Positions 24,160 to 30,929 are shown, counted from the stretch's first letter. The stretch: DNA of 37,116 bases from Acinetobacter gandensis (GCF_001678755.1 NZ_LZDS01000015.1:1-37116), one strand, 5' to 3'. A program made the numbers and translations. The notes: generated by a model not told the origin, from the sequence alone.

Positions 24160-24285
24160 TATAACTATACGTTTTGTCGCTATAACTATACGTTTTGTCG
24201 CTATAACTATACGTTTTGTCGCTACAACTATACGTTTTGTCGCTACAACTATACGTTTTGTCACATATCTATACGTTTTGTCGTA
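24160..24285 (+). repeat. Replication iterons: six tandem 21-bp repeats
   Basis: Units begin at 24160, 24181, 24202, 24223, 24244 and 24265. The core CTATACGTTTTGTCGC is identical in the first four; units 5 and 6 vary at the edges. All run in the same direction. Such iterons bind Rep_3-type initiators; the rep gene starts 674 bp downstream. An open frame on the opposite strand here is only a translation of the repeats. Confidence 0.92.
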
Positions 24286-24287
24286 AA

Positions 24288-24308
24288 TAATCCACAAGCT
24301 TATCAACA
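24288..24308 (+). other. Two DnaA-box-like sequences
   Basis: TAATCCACA (24288-24296) and TTATCAACA (24300-24308) each match the DnaA box TTATCCACA at 8 of 9 positions and lie directly after the sixth iteron. Together with the AT-rich flanks they support an origin at about 24070-24310. Confidence 0.55.
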
Positions 24309-24421
24309 GAATACAAAAAATGGCTAAATTTTTCTTAAAAATCAGTAATTAGTTAGGTGTTTAGCTCTAACTTATTATATTTTTGCGTATTTTTTAGCCT
24401 TAATCCATGCTGCACTCTCAA

Positions 24422-24747
24422 AACTATACGTTTTGTCGCAACTTCCCCGCATAACTATACGTTTTGTCGCAAACCTGCGATTATGCGTACTGGATACGAT
24501 TATATATATTTTTCAGGAATTAACTAGATTCTTGCAAATCTAATAAGTTATTGTTTTATATGAATAATTATATTAAAGAACGATTTTTATTTTTTGGTGC
24601 TAAAAAAGATATTTGTATAGGCTTAAAATCATAACTATACGTTTTGTCGCATCGTAAGTAATTGATATTTATATAATAGTTATAAATATTCAAAATTGAA
24701 TATTTTTTATCTGGTTTTTGTGTTAAAAATAGCCATACGTTTTGTCG
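24422..24747 (+). repeat. Dispersed iterons between origin and rep
   Basis: Four more copies in the same direction: 24422-24439, 24453-24470, 24633-24650 and a one-mismatch core at 24731-24747. The last two are followed by the same sequence (ATCGTAA, G or C, TAATTGA). They stand 210-540 bp before rep, so they could serve initiator autoregulation or copy-number control by handcuffing. Besides these, the rest of 23771-24958 is AT-rich; I see no gene in it. Confidence 0.8.
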
Positions 24748-24958
24748 CATCGTAACTAATTGAAATAAAACAAAATACCTAAAAAGGAAAAACATTTATT
24801 TTTTTTATACTACTACAGGGGTATAAAGTAATTTTACTGATTTTTAATAAATATATATTTTAAAAACAATATCTTATAATCTTAGTTAATAACCATACTT
24901 GATAAATATACTTGTATAGTTATAATGATTTCAAGAGGAATAACGGATTTACAAAAAA

Positions 24959-26164
24959 ATGCAGAAAATTATTGGCTCACAAGGCTTAGAGGACTATACA
25001 CAATCAAATACAAGGGCAAAATTGACCGATTTAGTTGTGACCCGCAATGATTTTCCTACTGCCAGATATAGCATTGATCTCAATCTTGAGAAGCTTATGT
25101 ACTGTGCAATGATCATCGTAAGAAAGAATGAGCTTCAAAATAAGACCTCAATTACTCATGACGACTTCATTTATGTGAGTAGCGAAAACTTTGGAGAATT
25201 GACTTCCCCAATGGCTAGAAAGGAAGTGCTTACAGCAACAGATAAACGTGAAATTCAGAGAAATGCTGAAACTGCTTTAAAACGTATTTATACAAAATTT
25301 GATAACCCAACTATGTTGGTTAAAGATGGGGAATCTGACGAACCTGCTAAAGTTCCGATGATGACTTATTGCCATTATGACAAAGCAACTAAATGTATTA
25401 AGGTCAGATTTGCAAAAGAATTTTTTGAATATTTCTATGATCTAGTTAAGAAAGTAGATGAAAAAACTAAGTCATTTAGTAGCCATGAACTGAAGCATAT
25501 TATCTTATTTAATTCGAGCTATTCCCTTCGTTTGTATAGGATCTTAATGAGCTATATGTGGCGTACATCAGAGGTCACTATTGATCTGGAAGAATTAAGA
25601 TGGATGCTTGAATGTGAGGATAAATATAAAGAGTTGGCCAATTTTAAAAGCCGTGTTTTGAATGTAGCTCAGGATGAAATTAACGAACTTAGTAATATTA
25701 ATGTCAGTTTTGAGAACGTAAAAAATGGAAAGGAAGTAGTTGCTATTAAGTTCATTTTTAACTTGAAAACTGAATATAAAGAGCAAGGACACATCAAATT
25801 TATAGATAAAATGAAAAAGGGCTATCTGGCTGCTGCAATTCCATTTAGTGATGATGGATCACACTTTAAAGCACCTGATCGTATTAAGCATTTCAAACAA
25901 CCAGTAAAAGTATCTCCAAAGCAAATCAGCACCTTAGTAAATTGCAAAGAATTTTTACTAGATTATGGATATTTCTTAGGTAATTTAGACGAGGATACTT
26001 CTAAGGTAATCATGAGAACTCTATTAACTGAAAAGTTAGATAAGCTTAATGCTCATAAGCCGATAGATATGGATTATTACTTCTGGTTACAGGCAAAACG
26101 AGGGATTATTACTAATAGCAATAATGATAAGAAGGACGATCAGGACACAGACTATCAGGATTAA
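24959..26164 (+). CDS. rep: Rep_3-family replication initiator
   Basis: A 401-residue initiator that binds iterons to start plasmid replication. The N-terminal winged-helix domain includes LNLEKLMYCAMIIVRKNEL and AETALKRIYTKF; the second has SSHELKHIILFNSSYSLRLYRILMSYMWR and IDLEELRWMLECEDKYKELANFKSRVLNVAQDEIN, split here into conserved parts: LYRILMSYMW, LRWMLECEDKY and FKSRVLNVAQDEI. This is the classic Rep_3 signature (Y..L..F..lk..vl..a..EI). The C-terminus (about 290-401) is longer than in small Acinetobacter Rep proteins. Ribosome signals are poor: GAGGA lies about 20 bases upstream of the ATG, so the start is not fully certain. A large hairpin follows the stop. Confidence 0.92.
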   Translation: MQKIIGSQGLEDYTQSNTRAKLTDLVVTRNDFPTARYSIDLNLEKLMYCAMIIVRKNELQNKTSITHDDFIYVSSENFGELTSPMARKEVLTATDKREIQRNAETALKRIYTKFDNPTMLVKDGESDEPAKVPMMTYCHYDKATKCIKVRFAKEFFEYFYDLVKKVDEKTKSFSSHELKHIILFNSSYSLRLYRILMSYMWRTSEVTIDLEELRWMLECEDKYKELANFKSRVLNVAQDEINELSNINVSFENVKNGKEVVAIKFIFNLKTEYKEQGHIKFIDKMKKGYLAAAIPFSDDGSHFKAPDRIKHFKQPVKVSPKQISTLVNCKEFLLDYGYFLGNLDEDTSKVIMRTLLTEKLDKLNAHKPIDMDYYFWLQAKRGIITNSNNDKKDDQDTDYQD

Positions 26165-26180
26165 TATCTAAAAAGCATAC

Positions 26181-26229
26181 CCACCATATTATCTTAAACA
26201 GACTTCGCTAATTTAAGACAATATGGTGG
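26181..26229. repeat. Large hairpin after rep
   Basis: CCACCATATTATCTTAAA (26181-26198) pairs with TTTAAGACAATATGGTGG (26212-26229) at 17 of 18 positions around a 13-base loop. No T-run follows. It probably ends or protects the rep transcript; a strand-specific replication signal is an alternative. The rest of 26230-26560 is AT-rich, with only one site A (26330-26343). Confidence 0.6.
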
Positions 26230-26329
26230 TTCAATTTAAAACCTTCAAAAACTCTTATTAATCTATATAAAAATTATCTTTTCTGTTCGCATCCAAATAG
26301 TAAAATTTAATAATTAGCCAGTTAATACC

Positions 26330-26343
26330 TTAGTCATGACTAA
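26330..26343. promoter_or_regulatory. Site A palindrome
   Basis: A perfect TTAGTCATGACTAA in the gene-free stretch after rep, with no promoter or site B next to it. An isolated copy fits a centromere role better than promoter control. Confidence 0.65.
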
Positions 26344-26580
26344 ATATGTATGTTTAGCCTAAGTGGAATATTTTACCATTTTTTTAGAATATTAATTTAC
26401 ACCCATATAATAAAAACAATAACTTAATCTTAATGTTTCCCAAAATTTGGCCAAACCTGTAATATTTTGTCAATAAATTTAGTTTGATAAGTTTTAAGTA
26501 TTTAGTTTTTGCCTTACCTACCCCTAAATTTTTTAGTTTTCTATGCTATCTGGTCGCCACCCATGCGGGCTGGCTTTAGG

Positions 26581-26738
26581 TATCCCATTTTAGATCAAAG
26601 GGGAGCAGTTTATTTTCTACGGTCGCTATTTAAAAAGCACAGCTTTTTAAAGCTCGCTTGAAAATCAACGGTAATCAGGGAGGGAAGGTTTTGCTTTTTC
26701 CATAGTTCGCAAAGTAGACACTTTGCTCTGATATATCT
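26581..26738 (-). repeat. Three-copy structured element, copy 3 (inverted)
   Basis: In the opposite orientation to copies 1 and 2 and lacking their 5' stem domain. It keeps the GCAAAGT/ACTTTGC hairpin, the conserved GATTACCGTTGATTTTCAAG stretch and the TTTAAAAAGC/GCTTTTTAAA hairpin; it keeps a motif AGCGACCGTAG where the others have GGCGACCGCAG. In its own orientation a site A (26765-26778) stands 27 bp upstream. The adjoining 26552-26571 contains another GGTCGCC motif. Confidence 0.65.
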
Positions 26739-26764
26739 TCATGGGATCTAGTGCATCATTTTCC

Positions 26765-26778
26765 TTAGTCATGACTAA
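26765..26778. promoter_or_regulatory. Site A palindrome
   Basis: A perfect TTAGTCATGACTAA extended by CC/GG on both sides, upstream of structured element copy 3. Confidence 0.68.
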
Positions 26779-26807
26779 GGGGGAAACAATTTTTCATCTT
26801 GCGTCCT

Positions 26808-26925
26808 TTAAGCTCATTTTAGCGTGTTTTTGGGGTTGGTGTGGGGTATTAGACATAAGGTGAAAAAAGGCTGTCAGCAGCCTAAGAATTGAAAATATAA
26901 GCATTATAAAAGCAGACCAGACAAA
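26808..26925 (+). repeat. Two-copy ~110-bp repeat, copy 1
   Basis: Similar to 28097-28205. Both have GCTCATTTT followed by a GTTT-rich stretch and AAAAAAGGCTGTCAG, then AGCCTAAGAAT. The AGGCT/AGCCT pairing makes a small hairpin. Each copy stands upstream of a site A/site B promoter, so the repeat looks like the distal part of a duplicated promoter cassette. Confidence 0.55.
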
Positions 26926-26969
26926 ATAATTAACTACCTATTTTTTATATATTTTTATCATTAAAAAAA

Positions 26970-27061
26970 TTAGTCATGACTAAGTTTTTGCTTGAAAGTC
27001 CACAGGTGGACTGATATAATGATTTTATCAGGACGCATCGGGCGACCTGAAATAAAACAGG
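26970..27061 (+). promoter_or_regulatory. A-B promoter module 1 (J-domain gene)
   Basis: Site A at 26970-26983; -35 TTGAAA (26992-26997); site B GTCCACAGGTGGAC (26998-27011) within the 17-bp spacer; -10 TATAAT (27015-27020). A leader GGACGCATCGGGCGACC (27031-27047) and a small CCTG...CAGG inverted repeat follow. This is a near-consensus promoter, so it should be strong unless site B is occupied. Confidence 0.82.
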
Positions 27062-27070
27062 TATTTAAAC

Positions 27071-27589
27071 ATGAAACATTTTTCATCAGTTACATCATTA
27101 GACGAGTTAAAACTTCAGTACAAAAAACTAGCTTTTAAAAATCATCCTGATCGTGGCGGTAAAACCGAAGTAATGCAGGAAATTAACAGCGAATATGAAC
27201 AGCTTTTAAATCGTATTATTAATGAAGCATCAAAAGATCAGTATCAAGACAGTTCCGAAAATGGTCGTGGTTTCTGGTCAAGCCGTTCAGAACATTCTGA
27301 AGTTGAGAAAAAAGTAAAACAGGCTATTGATGCAATTATCAATCTGGATGGTTTAGATATTGAAATTATTGGCGTTTGGGTTTGGGTTTCTGGCGACACT
27401 AAGCAGCACAAAGAAAAATTAAAAGAAGCGGGTTTTGTCTGGAATCGAGTGCAATGTAAATGGGTGTTCATTGGTAAAAAATCCAATGGTCGGGGCAGAA
27501 TGACTTTAGATCAAATGCGAGAGTTACACGGCAGCCAGAAAGTTAAAAAAACAAGAATGACAGAAGAAAGACAGCTTTTAACAGCTTAA
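27071..27589 (+). CDS. J-domain protein
   Basis: A 172-residue protein. The first 55 residues form a J domain: helix LDELKLQYKKLAFKNHPD with the HPD motif at 25-27, then GGKTEVMQEINSEYEQLL. A linker and a second conserved region follow (about 90-140: DAIINLDGLDIEIIGVWVWVS, then GFVWNRVQCKWVF). The J domain would stimulate host DnaK; plasmid J-proteins are thought to assist replication or partition proteins, here not proven. It is expressed from A-B module 1 and followed by its own terminator. Confidence 0.75.
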   Translation: MKHFSSVTSLDELKLQYKKLAFKNHPDRGGKTEVMQEINSEYEQLLNRIINEASKDQYQDSSENGRGFWSSRSEHSEVEKKVKQAIDAIINLDGLDIEIIGVWVWVSGDTKQHKEKLKEAGFVWNRVQCKWVFIGKKSNGRGRMTLDQMRELHGSQKVKKTRMTEERQLLTA

Positions 27590-27596
27590 TGAAGAA

Positions 27597-27619
27597 GTCC
27601 CCGAAAGGGGGCTTTTTTT
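27597..27619 (+). terminator. Terminator after the J-domain gene
   Basis: CCCC-GAAA-GGGG stem with a following C and T7. Confidence 0.85.
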
Positions 27620-27629
27620 ATCAATATTC

Positions 27630-27723
27630 TTAGTCATGACTAAGATTTCTATTGAATGTCCACAGGTGGACTGATATAATGATTTTATCAGGACGCATCG
27701 GGCGACCTGAAATAAAACAGGTA
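27630..27723 (+). promoter_or_regulatory. A-B promoter module 2
   Basis: Site A 27630-27643, -35 TTGAAT (27652-27657), site B 27658-27671, -10 TATAAT (27675-27680), then the same leader and CCTG...CAGG repeat as module 1, nearly base for base. The spacing A to B is 14 bp, identical to modules 1 and 3. Confidence 0.82.
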
Positions 27724-27729
27724 TTAATT

Positions 27730-27993
27730 ATGCGAGCTTCAGTAGTAGCAATATTTACAAACTATCCTACAGGTAAACTGGTTCATTTTTGCGGTCATGA
27801 GGTTTTAACTGGATCTAACTATAATATCTGGTTTCCAATCTTTGATGAAAAAACACTATTCCAAGAAATTGAAAAAATCATGATGAATTGCCGAGTAGCC
27901 CACAATGTTACTCATATTGAAAGAATCAGAAGGGGCAACAATGAAAACGGTTATTTTGAAGATTATAGAATCACTTATAACTTAGCTGTTTAA
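27730..27993 (+). CDS. Small unknown gene in the A-B cassette array
   Basis: I place the start at 27730 (MRASVVAIF), giving 88 residues; an open frame extends upstream but would run through the promoter and leader. AGGT lies 9 bases before the ATG. The protein is soluble: strands (ASVVAIFTNYPTG, LVHFCGHEVLTG) then the helix TLFQEIEKIMMNC, and a charged end. No family recognised. Its own promoter and terminator make it a monocistronic cassette. Confidence 0.65.
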   Translation: MRASVVAIFTNYPTGKLVHFCGHEVLTGSNYNIWFPIFDEKTLFQEIEKIMMNCRVAHNVTHIERIRRGNNENGYFEDYRITYNLAV

Positions 27994-27996
27994 GGC

Positions 27997-28024
27997 AAAC
28001 CTCCCATAATGGGAGGTTTTTTAT
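27997..28024 (+). terminator. Terminator after the 88-residue gene
   Basis: AAACCTCCC-ATAAT-GGGAGGTTT stem followed by TTTATT. Confidence 0.85.
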
Positions 28025-28096
28025 TGGGGGCAATTTTTTTGGTTTTTAGCTTGTCTAAAAAACATAAAAAATTGTCTATCTGTTCTGCTTTATATA

Positions 28097-28205
28097 CGCT
28101 CATTTTGGCCTGTTTAGGTTTGTGCTGGGATAAACTAACTTCATATATAAAAAAGGCTGTCAGAAGCCTAAGAATCGCAAATAAGAACATCTGAAAAGCA
28201 GTTTA
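28097..28205 (+). repeat. Two-copy ~110-bp repeat, copy 2
   Basis: Partner of 26808-26925, in the same direction, again ending about 50 bp before a site A. The GGCTGTCAG and AGCCTAAGAAT parts are best conserved. An open frame through here (28009-28194) starts inside a terminator hairpin and is probably not a gene. Confidence 0.55.
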
Positions 28206-28254
28206 GCCAGGTATTAAAACAGATATTTTTCTACTCAATTTTCCCTATAAAAAA

Positions 28255-28347
28255 TTAGTCATGACTAAGCTTTTGCTTGAAAGTCCACAGGTGGACTGAT
28301 ATAATGATTTTATCAGGACGCATCGGGCGACCTGAAATAAAACAGGT
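28255..28347 (+). promoter_or_regulatory. A-B promoter module 3 (DUF6573-like gene)
   Basis: Site A 28255-28268, -35 TTGAAA (28277-28282), site B 28283-28296, -10 TATAAT (28300-28305), leader GGACGCATCGGGCGACC, CCTG...CAGG repeat. Sequence is almost identical to modules 1 and 2. Confidence 0.82.
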
Positions 28348-28355
28348 TAAAAATC

Positions 28356-28736
28356 ATGGAACAATACATTTCAGTTTACACACGTCAGCAAGCCATTGAA
28401 GAAGGTTTTCTAGTTGCAATCAATTCTCTTAGTCCTAAATTAGATGGACTTGCAAAAGAACATTATAAGCATCCTATCTGCTTCACTTCTGCGCTTTGGG
28501 CGGTAGTTGATAAGGCTGTAAAAAATGAAAAATGGCTTAATGACTTAGAGGGCGTTATTCATGACATTTTATGGATGAGCCGAGCATATAAGACACCCCT
28601 AAGCCCTAGTGCGGTACGTTTTACAGTGATTATCACAGGCGCAGGTCGCAAGAGAAATCATATTTTAGAATTGCACGTACATGGTGGAGATCAAGGAGAA
28701 CCAGTCATAACAATTGGTTATCCTGAAGATTTTTAA
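28356..28736 (+). CDS. DUF6573-like plasmid protein
   Basis: A 126-residue protein with YTRQQAIEEGFLVAINS, HYKHPICFTSALWAVVD, then IHDILWMSRAY and a C-terminal strand-rich part with FTVIITGAGRKRNHILELHV. The pattern 'YsRaqAieDGvLvdv ... ykyPvalTraVw ... Dil.mlr.a' is that of DUF6573, a family common on plasmids with unknown function. It is driven by A-B module 3 and closed by its own terminator. Confidence 0.7.
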   Translation: MEQYISVYTRQQAIEEGFLVAINSLSPKLDGLAKEHYKHPICFTSALWAVVDKAVKNEKWLNDLEGVIHDILWMSRAYKTPLSPSAVRFTVIITGAGRKRNHILELHVHGGDQGEPVITIGYPEDF

Positions 28737-28742
28737 TTTACG

Positions 28743-28769
28743 TCCTCCCTTTATGGGAGGATTTTTTTA
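28743..28769 (+). terminator. Terminator after the DUF6573-like gene
   Basis: TCCTCCC-TTTAT-GGGAGGA stem followed by T7. Confidence 0.85.
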
Positions 28770-28780
28770 TGATAAAAAAC

Positions 28781-28870
28781 TTAGTCATGACTAAGAAAAT
28801 GCTTGCAATGTCCACAGGTGGACGTTAGAATATACAGCATAAGGACGCAATAGGGCGACCCTTAATAAGC
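28781..28870 (+). promoter_or_regulatory. A-B promoter module 4 (parA-korB)
   Basis: Site A 28781-28794, -35 TTGCAA (28803-28808), site B 28810-28823 within a 17-bp spacer, -10 TAGAAT (28826-28831). The leader is divergent but keeps GGACGCA and GGGCGACC. The A-B gap is 15 bp. The location implies that KorB, through site A, represses its own operon. Confidence 0.8.
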
Positions 28871-28888
28871 CATTAAACTAGGTGAAAT

Positions 28889-29665
28889 ATGAAAAAAGTT
28901 GTTGCTTCAAATCAAAAGGGCGGTGTGGGGAAATCTGCAATCATTTGCCAGTATGCACACTATTTGAATTCTTTGGGCTTACGTGTATTAGTCATTGATC
29001 TAGACCACCAGAAAAACACTACAAAAGCCTTGATTACTGGCGGGGCTGTGACTGTAGCTAATGTATCTGCTTTCGACATGCTGACTAAAGAAGATCAAAC
29101 TATTTCAAATCCTGAAGGCTTTACTTTGGTACAAGCAACACCAGAATTAACAGCTATTGAAAAAAATGGCACTTTGCATAATAGCTTTGCCACCAATTAC
29201 CAGAAGTTTTTAAAATCAGTTGATTCTTTATTTGATGTTTGCCTGATTGATACCAATCCAAATCCCGACATTCGCCAAGTGGCTTCATTGATTGTTAGTG
29301 ACTATGTTCTAAGTCCAATTCAGTTGAATCAGGAAGCTATTGACGGCATTGGTGGATTACTGAAGCAGATCCAAGCAATTAATCAAAAGCTAAACCCAAA
29401 TTTAAAATTAATCGGCATCCTTCCGAATATTGTTGAACCAACTCCATTCCAGAAAGACAACCTAAAAGCTATTGTTCAGCATTTTTCAAAGTACCTGATC
29501 AAAAACTCAGACGGTAGCTATGCTTTCGTTAAAAAAACGACTGCAATCGCTGAAGCCCAAGCGCAAGGCATACCAACAAATAAATTGGGTAAAACTAGCG
29601 GTTTTACCGCATGGGCTGAATTAAAAACAGTTTTTGAAAGCATTAACAAGTTTATGGAGATTTAA
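28889..29665 (+). CDS. parA: ParA/IncC-type partition ATPase
   Basis: A 258-residue ParA ATPase that moves and positions plasmid copies on the nucleoid. Walker A is the deviant KGGVGKS (9-15) right at the N-terminus, with no extra DNA-binding domain, like the short form of RP4 IncC. Walker A' region VLVIDLDHQKNTTKAL and Walker B FDVCLIDTNPNP follow; a late SPIQLNQEAIDGIGGLL segment is also typical. It is separated from korB by 3 bases and expressed from A-B module 4. Confidence 0.94.
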   Translation: MKKVVASNQKGGVGKSAIICQYAHYLNSLGLRVLVIDLDHQKNTTKALITGGAVTVANVSAFDMLTKEDQTISNPEGFTLVQATPELTAIEKNGTLHNSFATNYQKFLKSVDSLFDVCLIDTNPNPDIRQVASLIVSDYVLSPIQLNQEAIDGIGGLLKQIQAINQKLNPNLKLIGILPNIVEPTPFQKDNLKAIVQHFSKYLIKNSDGSYAFVKKTTAIAEAQAQGIPTNKLGKTSGFTAWAELKTVFESINKFMEI

Positions 29666-29668
29666 GGA

Positions 29669-30706
29669 ATGTTAGATTTATCAGCTTTGGAAGGTATTGA
29701 TCTAGGTAATCCTGCACCAGTAGCAGACGGAACACCTAAACAGATTCCACTTACAGATATTCTTGAAGATCCAGATCAGCCGCGTGTCGAATTTCCAGAA
29801 GATCAGATGCAAAAAATGGTCGAATCAATCAAGGCTCGTGGAGTTAAAACACCTATTAGTGTTAAACCCCACCCAACAGAACAAGGCAAGTGGATCATCA
29901 ATTATGGAGCTAGACGTTTTAGAGCTTCAGTGATGGCTGGCAAGGAAACTATCCCTGCTTTTGTTGATAATGATCATGATGATTATGATCAGGTCATGGA
30001 GAATAAAGAACGCCTTAACCATTCACCTATTGAGCTTGCACTTTTCATCCAAAAGAAAATTAAGCAAGGCGAGAAGAAAAACGTAATCGCTAAAAAGTTA
30101 AATGAAGATCCTGTTTTTATTTCTACTCACCTAGCTTTAGTGGATATGCCAGAGTGCTTATCTAAGGCTTATGATGCAGGTTTTAAATCTCCAAAGACTT
30201 TGTATGACTTACGCAAACTTTGGGAATCATTCCCTGAAGAAGTAAACGCTTGGGTGGATGAATCTTTAGAGAATGGTCAAGACATTATCAGATCGAAAGT
30301 ACAGGCTCTATCTAAAAAGTTAAAAGAACCTAAGCAAGCTGAAGCGACTGAAGCAGATCCAGAATCAGAACCACAGGCGCAAGAAAGCCAAGAGCAAACC
30401 GCTATTATTGATGATAATGAATCTTTCAATTTTAATGGGAATGATCAAGCTGAAGCGACTGAAGAACTTGAAGTTAAAAAACTGATGGATCAATCGAACC
30501 AGAAAGAGCAGCCAGAAGCTAAAGAAGAAGATCCAGACAAAATCAAAAAACCGCTTTTAGTTGTTATTCATGACGGCAGACAAGCGAACCTGATGCTTAA
30601 TAAAAAGCCTTCTTCTTTGGGTTTTGCATGGATCAAATACGAAGATGGAACAGAGGTATCCGTAGATTGCAGCAGCCTTGAAATCGAGTATTTACAAGAA
30701 GCCTAA
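29669..30706 (+). CDS. korB: KorB-like ParB: partition and global repressor
   Basis: A 345-residue protein. The ParB N-domain includes DPDQPRVEF, KARGVKTPISVKPHP and the CTP/arginine motif GARRFRAS (80-87). The helix-turn-helix core includes KKNVIAKKLNEDPVFISTHL and NAWVDESLENGQDI. A disordered acidic, Gln/Glu-rich linker (about 225-290) precedes the last ~55 residues: PLLVVIHDGRQANLMLNKKP, FAWIKYEDG and SLEIEYL. These match the SH3-like C-terminal dimer domain specific to KorB of IncP plasmids. KorB combines partition with repression at many dispersed operators; the ten site A palindromes of this window are the obvious candidates. RBS GGAG plus AGGA precede the ATG. Confidence 0.92.
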   Translation: MLDLSALEGIDLGNPAPVADGTPKQIPLTDILEDPDQPRVEFPEDQMQKMVESIKARGVKTPISVKPHPTEQGKWIINYGARRFRASVMAGKETIPAFVDNDHDDYDQVMENKERLNHSPIELALFIQKKIKQGEKKNVIAKKLNEDPVFISTHLALVDMPECLSKAYDAGFKSPKTLYDLRKLWESFPEEVNAWVDESLENGQDIIRSKVQALSKKLKEPKQAEATEADPESEPQAQESQEQTAIIDDNESFNFNGNDQAEATEELEVKKLMDQSNQKEQPEAKEEDPDKIKKPLLVVIHDGRQANLMLNKKPSSLGFAWIKYEDGTEVSVDCSSLEIEYLQEA

Positions 30707-30721
30707 ACCTACCAATGGAAA

Positions 30722-30750
30722 AAGACCTTGCTAATGCAAGGTCTTTTTTT
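30722..30750 (+). terminator. Terminator after korB
   Basis: Ten-base stem AAGACCTTGC/GCAAGGTCTT with loop TAAT, then T7. It isolates parA-korB from the mobilisation genes. Confidence 0.88.
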
Positions 30751-30785
30751 GGGCGGGTTTTCCCGACCACCTAGCTTGATTACCC

Positions 30786-30799
30786 TTAGTCATGACTAA
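30786..30799. promoter_or_regulatory. Site A palindrome near oriT
   Basis: A perfect TTAGTCATGACTAA flanked by CC/GG, 37 bp before the nic core and about 64 bp before the mobC promoter. Confidence 0.68.
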
Positions 30800-30835
30800 G
30801 GAGAAAAGAGGGAAAAAAAGAAGATATATAATCTA

Positions 30836-30847
30836 GGGCAGGATAGG
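30836..30847 (-). other. oriT: oriT nic core, IncP-like
   Basis: The minus strand reads CCTATCCTGCCC, identical to my recollection of the RP4 nic region (nick after TATCCTG, consensus YATCCTG|Y). The nick would fall between 30839 and 30838 on the minus strand. It stands immediately upstream of the mobC and relaxase genes, the usual position, and an imperfect repeat AGGCAGT...ATTGCCA lies beside it. Confidence 0.75.
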
Positions 30848-30862
30848 CAGTAGCCGTTAAAA

Positions 30863-30891
30863 TTGCCATTTTGTCACCCAGTTGATAGAAT
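30863..30891 (+). promoter_or_regulatory. Promoter of the mobC-relaxase operon
   Basis: TTGCCA (30863-30868), a 17-bp spacer, TAGAAT (30886-30891). Directly downstream, ATAAGCAAA (30895-30903) and TTTGCTTAT (30911-30919) form a perfect 9-bp inverted repeat that ends at the start codon region: a likely operator or translational hairpin for mobC. Confidence 0.65.
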
Positions 30892-30929
30892 GGGATAAGC
30901 AAAATATTACTTTGCTTATGGAATTAATC

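Noticed and set aside
24106..24306. Open frame on the minus strand with repeated RIVVATK units
   Set aside because: It is only the translation of the 21-bp iterons; the repeat length is a multiple of three, so the frame stays open. No ribosome site.
24568..24795. 75-codon open frame on the minus strand before rep
   Set aside because: Very AT-rich, contains two dispersed iterons, no ribosome site and no domain features.
28009..28194. Open frame of 61 codons on the + strand
   Set aside because: It starts within the terminator hairpin of the 88-residue gene and covers the two-copy noncoding repeat. A frame on the other strand is similar. No support for a gene.
30722..30770. Possible oriT hairpin made of the korB terminator and GGGCGGGTTTTCCCG
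   Set aside because: The 10-bp stem plus T7 is a standard terminator for korB; the nic-like core lies about 90 bp further on.
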